DNA from: Deltaproteobacteria bacterium
GTDB lineage: Bacteria > Desulfobacterota > Desulfobulbia > Desulfobulbales > BM004
Direction of reading: 5' to 3'
Length of the DNA: 8,465 nucleotides
NCBI GenBank assembly: GCA_019312685.1
Contig: JAFDCR010000121.1
Span: 1 to 8,465 of the forward strand
Shown: piece after piece, positions 4,863-8,465 of the stretch
Layout of the letters: each line of letters opens with the position of its first letter
Numbering within the stretch: the first letter of the stretch is position 1
Position numbers and translations under genes: made by a program
Notes under the pieces: model-generated
Seen by the model: only the letters and a program-made list of their open reading frames with translations
The model's database searches: none
What the model was told of the DNA's origin: nothing

Positions 4863-6329
4863 ATGCCTATGGACATTCTTGAACTCCTGCATAAATTCTG
4901 GCCGTACCTTGCAACATTGGGTACCTTGAGCGTAACCCTCGTTACTGCCGGACATATTCTTTATACAAAGAGGAATACCAGGGCAGCTGCGGGCTGGCTG
5001 GGTCTTGTCTGGTTTGCACCGGTTCTGGGGGTCTGCCTGTACTGGTTGTTTGGGGTAAATAGAATTCAAAGGCGCGCCAGGATTCTTTTGGCGGATAAGC
5101 AGGCGGTCTCCCTGCCGGATAAAGAGGCGGCGGTGTCCCCTTCTTTTATTGAACATCTTTTCAGGGGCATGGAAAATAAGGGTTTGGTCCAGTTGAGCCG
5201 GATGACGGAAAAACTGACCCGCCAGCCGCTGATCCGGGGTAACACGGTTATCCCGCTGATCAATGGCGACCAGGCATATCCGCTCATGCTTTCAAGTATT
5301 GCTGCGGCAGAAAGGACTATAACACTCTGCAGCTATATTTTTGATAATGATATATGGGGGGGCAGGTTTAAAACAGCACTTTGCGAAGCGAAAGAGCGAG
5401 GGATAGAGGTCAAGGTTCTGGTTGACAGTGTGGGGGCGCGCTATTCCTTCCCGCCGATAACCTGGGGACTGCGCAGGGAAGGTATCGATGCGGCTGAGTT
5501 CATGCGGACCATTCTCCCCTGGCGTTTTCAATATTTCAATCTGCGCAATCACCGTAAAATTCTGGTGATTGACGGCATGAAGGGTTTTACGGGCGGCATG
5601 AACATCAGGGCGGGCAACTGTCTTAGCGATAATCCTGATGATCCGATCCAGGATCTTCATTTTCTTATTGAAGGGCCGGTTGTGGCAGAACTGCAGAGTT
5701 CCTTTGCAGAGGACTGGACTTTTACAACTAATGAAGTCCTGGCAGATGGAAAATGGTATCCGGATATTGAGCCTTGCGGCAATGGAGTGGCGCGGGCCAT
5801 ATCAGACGGGCCGGATGAAGATTTCGACAAGCTGCGCATGGTTATCCTGGCTGCCTTGGCAACGGCACAGTCATCAATCCGTATAATCACCCCCTACTTT
5901 CTGCCGGATGCAGAGCTGGTTTCCTCCCTGCGCATTGCCGCCCTCCGTGGCCTGGAGATTGAAATACTTCTGCCAGCCAGTTCAAATCTCAGGATGGTGA
6001 AATGGGCTTCGGAGGCCGGCCTGGAGGAACTGCTTCAGGAAGGGTGCAGGATATTTTTGACCCGGCCGCCCTTTGATCACTCCAAGATAATGGTAGTGGA
6101 TCATTCCTGGGTGCTGCTGGGCTCGGCCAACTGGGATTCCCGCAGTCTGGCACTAAACTTTGAATTCAACGTTGAGTGCTACGATCTGCAGTTGGCTGCA
6201 AAAGTGGAAAAGATCCTGGATGAGAAAAAACAGAGCGCCAGAGAATTAACCTTTGAGGAAGTCCTGTCAAGATCCCTCCCTGTAAAGCTGCGCAACCGCT
6301 TTTTCCGCCTGTTTTCCCCCTATCTCTAA
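4863..6329 (+). CDS. cls: Cardiolipin synthase (phospholipase D superfamily)
   Basis: Bacterial cardiolipin synthase condenses phosphatidyl donors, classically two phosphatidylglycerols, to cardiolipin and glycerol at the inner membrane. The 488-residue product has the usual order and length: two N-terminal membrane segments (about residues 12-34 and 43-65, the latter with the family's AWLLxxxxxPxxGxxxYxxFG-like pattern), then two PLD domains. The HKD motifs are complete: H230-R-K232-x4-D237 followed by GGMN, and H406-S-K408-x4-D413 followed by GSANWDSRSL. The C-terminus is basic and hydrophobic. GGAG (4849-4852), ten bases upstream, favours ATG 4863 over the in-frame ATG 4869. A run of seven G (5356-5362) sits inside the gene without disturbing the frame. 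No clear terminator follows. ClsA and ClsB types cannot be firmly separated, but the two membrane segments favour the ClsA type. Confidence 0.95.
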   Translation: MPMDILELLHKFWPYLATLGTLSVTLVTAGHILYTKRNTRAAAGWLGLVWFAPVLGVCLYWLFGVNRIQRRARILLADKQAVSLPDKEAAVSPSFIEHLFRGMENKGLVQLSRMTEKLTRQPLIRGNTVIPLINGDQAYPLMLSSIAAAERTITLCSYIFDNDIWGGRFKTALCEAKERGIEVKVLVDSVGARYSFPPITWGLRREGIDAAEFMRTILPWRFQYFNLRNHRKILVIDGMKGFTGGMNIRAGNCLSDNPDDPIQDLHFLIEGPVVAELQSSFAEDWTFTTNEVLADGKWYPDIEPCGNGVARAISDGPDEDFDKLRMVILAALATAQSSIRIITPYFLPDAELVSSLRIAALRGLEIEILLPASSNLRMVKWASEAGLEELLQEGCRIFLTRPPFDHSKIMVVDHSWVLLGSANWDSRSLALNFEFNVECYDLQLAAKVEKILDEKKQSARELTFEEVLSRSLPVKLRNRFFRLFSPYL

Positions 6330-6375
6330 GCCGGTAAAAAAAGCTTTTCCCAGTTTCAATAAAATAACATGGACC

Positions 6376-6404
6376 TTGATCTTATCGTGTGTAAATGATA
6401 TAGT
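6376..6404 (+). promoter_or_regulatory. Sigma-70 type promoter upstream of second two-CW gene
   Basis: TTGATC (6376-6381), 17 bp, then TATAGT (6399-6404). The predicted start is near 6411, giving a leader of about 177 bases before ATG 6588. The leader contains GGTGAGG (6465-6471) and its exact complement CCTCACC (6542-6548). Confidence 0.55.
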
Positions 6405-6587
6405 CCCTAATTGGGTATTTCTACCTATTCTGCAGAGGGTGTAAAAAAAGAGAAAAGCATTTAGGGTGAGGCTGGGAAAGGGGGTGATAACTTCAACAAA
6501 TCAGTAGAAAAATCGCCGACATTCTATGGAAGAAAATAATACCTCACCGGAAAAGTCTGACTGTAATTTTCAATAAGGAGATTATTC

Positions 6588-6854
6588 ATGGGATCTCGAA
6601 GCAATATGCATTGTTGGGAAATCATGCAGTGTATTAATCCAGACGAATGTCCCGCCAAAAGAAATCCGGCAGAGCAGTGCTGGGAAATAGCCAGCGATCC
6701 AGGTGATTACCGGAAAGCAAACAACATCTGCAGGGATTGTATTGTGTATATGCTAAAGGGAGATAATTCTATCCTCTCACAGCAGGAAATTGAAACCATC
6801 CTGGCACAGAAGCTGCCCCCTAAAATGCTTAAAAAATTAAAAGAAGATAATTAA
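6588..6854 (+). CDS. Two-CW domain-like small cysteine-rich protein, second copy
   Basis: An 88-residue protein with the literal two C-W pairs: HCWEIMQC (C9-W10, C15) and QCWE (C31-W32). It also has C21 in CPA and a C-terminal C48-x2-C51. The helical tail is charged and Lys-rich (from about residue 59). It shares C-W-E-x-M-x-C, CPA and the final CxxC with the 2564-2806 protein, so the two are distant relatives, but it has six cysteines rather than seven and a longer tail. The function is unknown; a bound metal is plausible from the cysteine pattern. It is likely cytoplasmic. AAGGAG (6575-6580), seven bases before ATG 6588, is a strong ribosome binding site; M7, next to the CWE, has none. It stands alone between its own promoter and terminator. 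Confidence 0.82.
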   Translation: MGSRSNMHCWEIMQCINPDECPAKRNPAEQCWEIASDPGDYRKANNICRDCIVYMLKGDNSILSQQEIETILAQKLPPKMLKKLKEDN

Positions 6855-6951
6855 GGCTAGTAGCTGCAGGAGCCTTGTTGCCCTCTACGTTTTCTCAGTC
6901 TGAAGCATAAGGGATGTTAATTCACCCCGGCATCCCCTGACAAAAATGTCA
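6853..6951 (+). other. Structured 3' region with three small hairpins
   Basis: After the stop codon come AAGGCT (6853-6858) facing AGCCTT (6871-6876), GGGATG (6911-6916) facing CATCCC (6931-6936), and TGACA-AAAA-TGTCA (6938-6951). All precede the terminator at 6966. This could be an ordinary folded 3' UTR or a 3'-derived small RNA. Confidence 0.35.
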
Positions 6952-6965
6952 TCCACTGGCAAAAG

Positions 6966-6997
6966 GCCTCTCCTAAAAATGAGGAGGGGCTTTTTTT
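6966..6997 (+). terminator. Rho-independent terminator of second two-CW gene
   Basis: GCCTCTCCT (6966-6974), a 7-base loop and AGGAGGGGC (6982-6990) form a 9-bp stem with one G-U pair, followed by seven T (6991-6997). Confidence 0.9.
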
Positions 6998-7050
6998 ATC
7001 TGATTTGCTCAACAGATTTGCTGCAGGCTGTTCAAACATAAAGAACTTTT

Positions 7051-7079
7051 TTGCTGATATTAAAAATGTAGGGTATAGT
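7051..7079 (+). promoter_or_regulatory. Sigma-70 type promoter of primase-helicase-like gene
   Basis: TTGCTG (7051-7056), 17 bp, then TATAGT (7074-7079). The predicted start is near 7086. An inverted repeat ATTGGA/TCCAAT (7090-7112) begins within a few bases of the start, as a possible operator or leader hairpin. Confidence 0.55.
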
Positions 7080-7150
7080 TAATTGATATATTGGAGAAAA
7101 TAGTATTCCAATGAGGTCCCAAACTACAAAGTTTTCTTCTGGATTAGATT

Positions 7151-8465
7151 ATGATACTGAATGAAAGATTGGCTGACTTTTACCGGAAGCATCTTCCCGA
7201 TGGAGTAATTGACGGTACTATGCTGAAAGGTCCATGCCCGTTCTGCAGGGACCGGGAAGATGGTGAGGCCGGAACTATAACCGTCTACCTGGGTGCAAGA
7301 AGCTTTTTTGTAGGTTATTTCCGCTGTCAGAGCCGGTGTGTTCCAGGTGGATTTGTCCCACATTTTGCCAGGCTCAGAGGAATTGATCCAGCAACGGTAC
7401 CGGGTTACGATCCTGATCGTGAACCGTATGTTCAGGCAGTTAAATTTCCTGGCAGTAATATCAACCAGGATGTCATTATGTACCAGGATAAGCTTACGCC
7501 GAACATAGAAGAGTATTTTGCCAGGATCGGAGTGAGCCCTGACACCCTGAAGGAAATGAAAATCGGCTATAACGGGCGATATATAGTTTATCCGTATTTC
7601 ATGCAGAATGGAAAATGTTATACGGCGCACTGCATCATGCCGGAAGATGACTCTGAAAGGTTCTGGCATGGCGATCAAACATTTACGGCAAATGGTCTGC
7701 AGATATTTAATATCAATGATATTGACCACTGTGAAGACGGTGCCCTCTTTGTGGTGGAAGGTGAGCGGAATCTTCTCTGCCTCCGCGAGCTTGGCTTCCC
7801 CGGTATCGCGGTTCCTGCCGCAGCGGACCTGAATAGTATAGACATCAGACGTTTTACCCATATCAACACTGTGGTTATGGTCATGAACCACTCCCCGGAA
7901 TCAGTCGAAGCGGCCCGCGCCTTTGCCGAGCAGGTGGGTTTTAAGGTAAGGCTGCTTCATTGGCCCTCCCAGTTTGAACGCGGTTATAATCTGGCCCAGC
8001 TTGCGGAAGAAAATCCGGATAATTTTAAAACCGAAGTGATCAGAATGGTTAACGGGTCACGGGCGTTTTCCCCCTTCCACTCACCGGGCCATGCATACGA
8101 ACTTTTCCAGGATAACATCGAGCGTCTGCACTCGGAAAGCTACCTGTCCCTAAAAACAGGCATGCAAGGTTTTGATGCAGCTGTTGGCGGTATCCACGGC
8201 CTTAATATTATGGGGGGGGCGCCCAAGGCCGGGAAATCCTGCCTCGGCATCCAGCTTGCCACGGAAATAGCCAGGAAGAAAATGCCCGTTCTCTACTATG
8301 ATTTTGAAAACGGCGCCCAGAAGATATATCAAAGGACCTTGGCCCGTTTGAGCAGGCTGTCTGTGAATAAGATTGTTTCCGACCAACTGGAGGAAGATGA
8401 AAAAGAACGCCTTGAAGCTGCCCAAGAGGAACTGCAGAACCTGCTCTATTATTTTCGGGTGGTGA
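7151..8465 (+). CDS. Primase-helicase-like protein: zinc ribbon, TOPRIM-like, DnaB-type ATPase (3' end outside window)
   Basis: The frame stays open for 438 codons to the window edge. Order of parts: a CHC2-like zinc ribbon (C29-x2-C32, C59-x3-C63 followed by GGF), a linker with primase-core features (about 115-195), a TOPRIM-like domain with LFVVEGERNLLCLRELGFPG (E203), and a DnaB/RecA-like ATPase. The ATPase has Walker A GAPKAGKS (356-363) and VLYYDFENG (E386 in the usual catalytic glutamate position). This resembles T7 gp4-type primase-helicases and phage or plasmid relatives. Where TOPRIM has DxD, the sequence reads N246-H-S248, so primase chemistry may be lost. TAG at 7145-7147 limits the N-terminus; ATG 7151 keeps the full zinc ribbon but has no good Shine-Dalgarno. 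It has its own promoter. A phage origin is possible, but no other phage gene is visible. The role in this host is unknown. Confidence 0.85.
   Translation, partial: MILNERLADFYRKHLPDGVIDGTMLKGPCPFCRDREDGEAGTITVYLGARSFFVGYFRCQSRCVPGGFVPHFARLRGIDPATVPGYDPDREPYVQAVKFPGSNINQDVIMYQDKLTPNIEEYFARIGVSPDTLKEMKIGYNGRYIVYPYFMQNGKCYTAHCIMPEDDSERFWHGDQTFTANGLQIFNINDIDHCEDGALFVVEGERNLLCLRELGFPGIAVPAAADLNSIDIRRFTHINTVVMVMNHSPESVEAARAFAEQVGFKVRLLHWPSQFERGYNLAQLAEENPDNFKTEVIRMVNGSRAFSPFHSPGHAYELFQDNIERLHSESYLSLKTGMQGFDAAVGGIHGLNIMGGAPKAGKSCLGIQLATEIARKKMPVLYYDFENGAQKIYQRTLARLSRLSVNKIVSDQLEEDEKERLEAAQEELQNLLYYFRVV

Noticed and set aside
5292..5660. 122-codon minus-strand frame
   Set aside because: It is antisense within the PLD coding region of cardiolipin synthase; a shadow of a well-supported gene.
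6330..6360. Possible terminator after cardiolipin synthase (AAAAGCTTTT)
   Set aside because: The palindrome leaves no room for a loop and no T-run follows, so it is not a convincing rho-independent terminator.
7111..7164. 17-codon upstream ORF overlapping the start of the primase-helicase-like gene
   Set aside because: It could couple translation, but the nearest GGAG (7093-7096) is too far from its ATG and the peptide has no sign of selection.
7124..7891. 255-codon open frame on the minus strand
   Set aside because: It lies antisense to the primase-helicase-like gene, whose zinc-ribbon and TOPRIM features are clear. The translation has no recognisable features and no promoter or ribosome binding site.

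Overview
The window looks like chromosome of a Gram-negative bacterium, most likely of the Desulfobacterota (the former Deltaproteobacteria). Pointers are two small cysteine-rich proteins of the 'two-CW' type (C-W-E-x-M-x-C), a ZraP/Spy-like periplasmic protein, well-formed sigma-54 promoters, and a housekeeping backbone of shikimate kinase, RmuC and cardiolipin synthase. This placement is inference from family habits; no rRNA or other marker is present. Genes are of moderate GC and the gaps are clearly AT-rich. I see no tRNA, rRNA, CRISPR array, transposase or insertion sequence.

Layout. 1-241 (-) is the N-terminal part of a shikimate kinase, probably read from a near-leaderless transcript. 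324-1691 (+) is rmuC. 1692-2118 is a regulatory gap with a 17-bp tandem repeat, a CCACA-N-TGTGG dyad, a possible enhancer dyad and a sigma-54 promoter, feeding a ZraP-like periplasmic protein (2119-2508). A bidirectional terminator (2529-2565) separates it from a convergent two-CW protein (2564-2806, -). An uncharacterised helical protein lies at 3174-3692 (-). After a 496-bp gap ending in a second, near-consensus sigma-54 promoter comes an unrecognised protein with three CxxC pairs (4189-4608, +), closed by a strong terminator. Cardiolipin synthase follows (4863-6329, +), then a second two-CW protein (6588-6854, +) with a long leader and a structured 3' region. From 7151 to the right edge runs an open, incomplete gene for a primase-helicase-like protein: zinc ribbon, TOPRIM-like domain and the start of a DnaB-type ATPase. 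It runs off the window.

How it fits together. The genes are mostly single transcription units with their own promoters and terminators, not one operon. A loose theme is small cysteine-rich or envelope-stress proteins under special control: sigma-54 for the ZraP-like and CxxC proteins, and a nearly identical 15-bp dyad upstream of both the ZraP-like gene and the neighbouring two-CW gene. The best leads are that shared dyad, the sigma-54-driven CxxC protein, and the helicase-like protein whose TOPRIM DxD acidic pair appears to be replaced by N and S. I do not see a clear multi-gene defence or secretion system.
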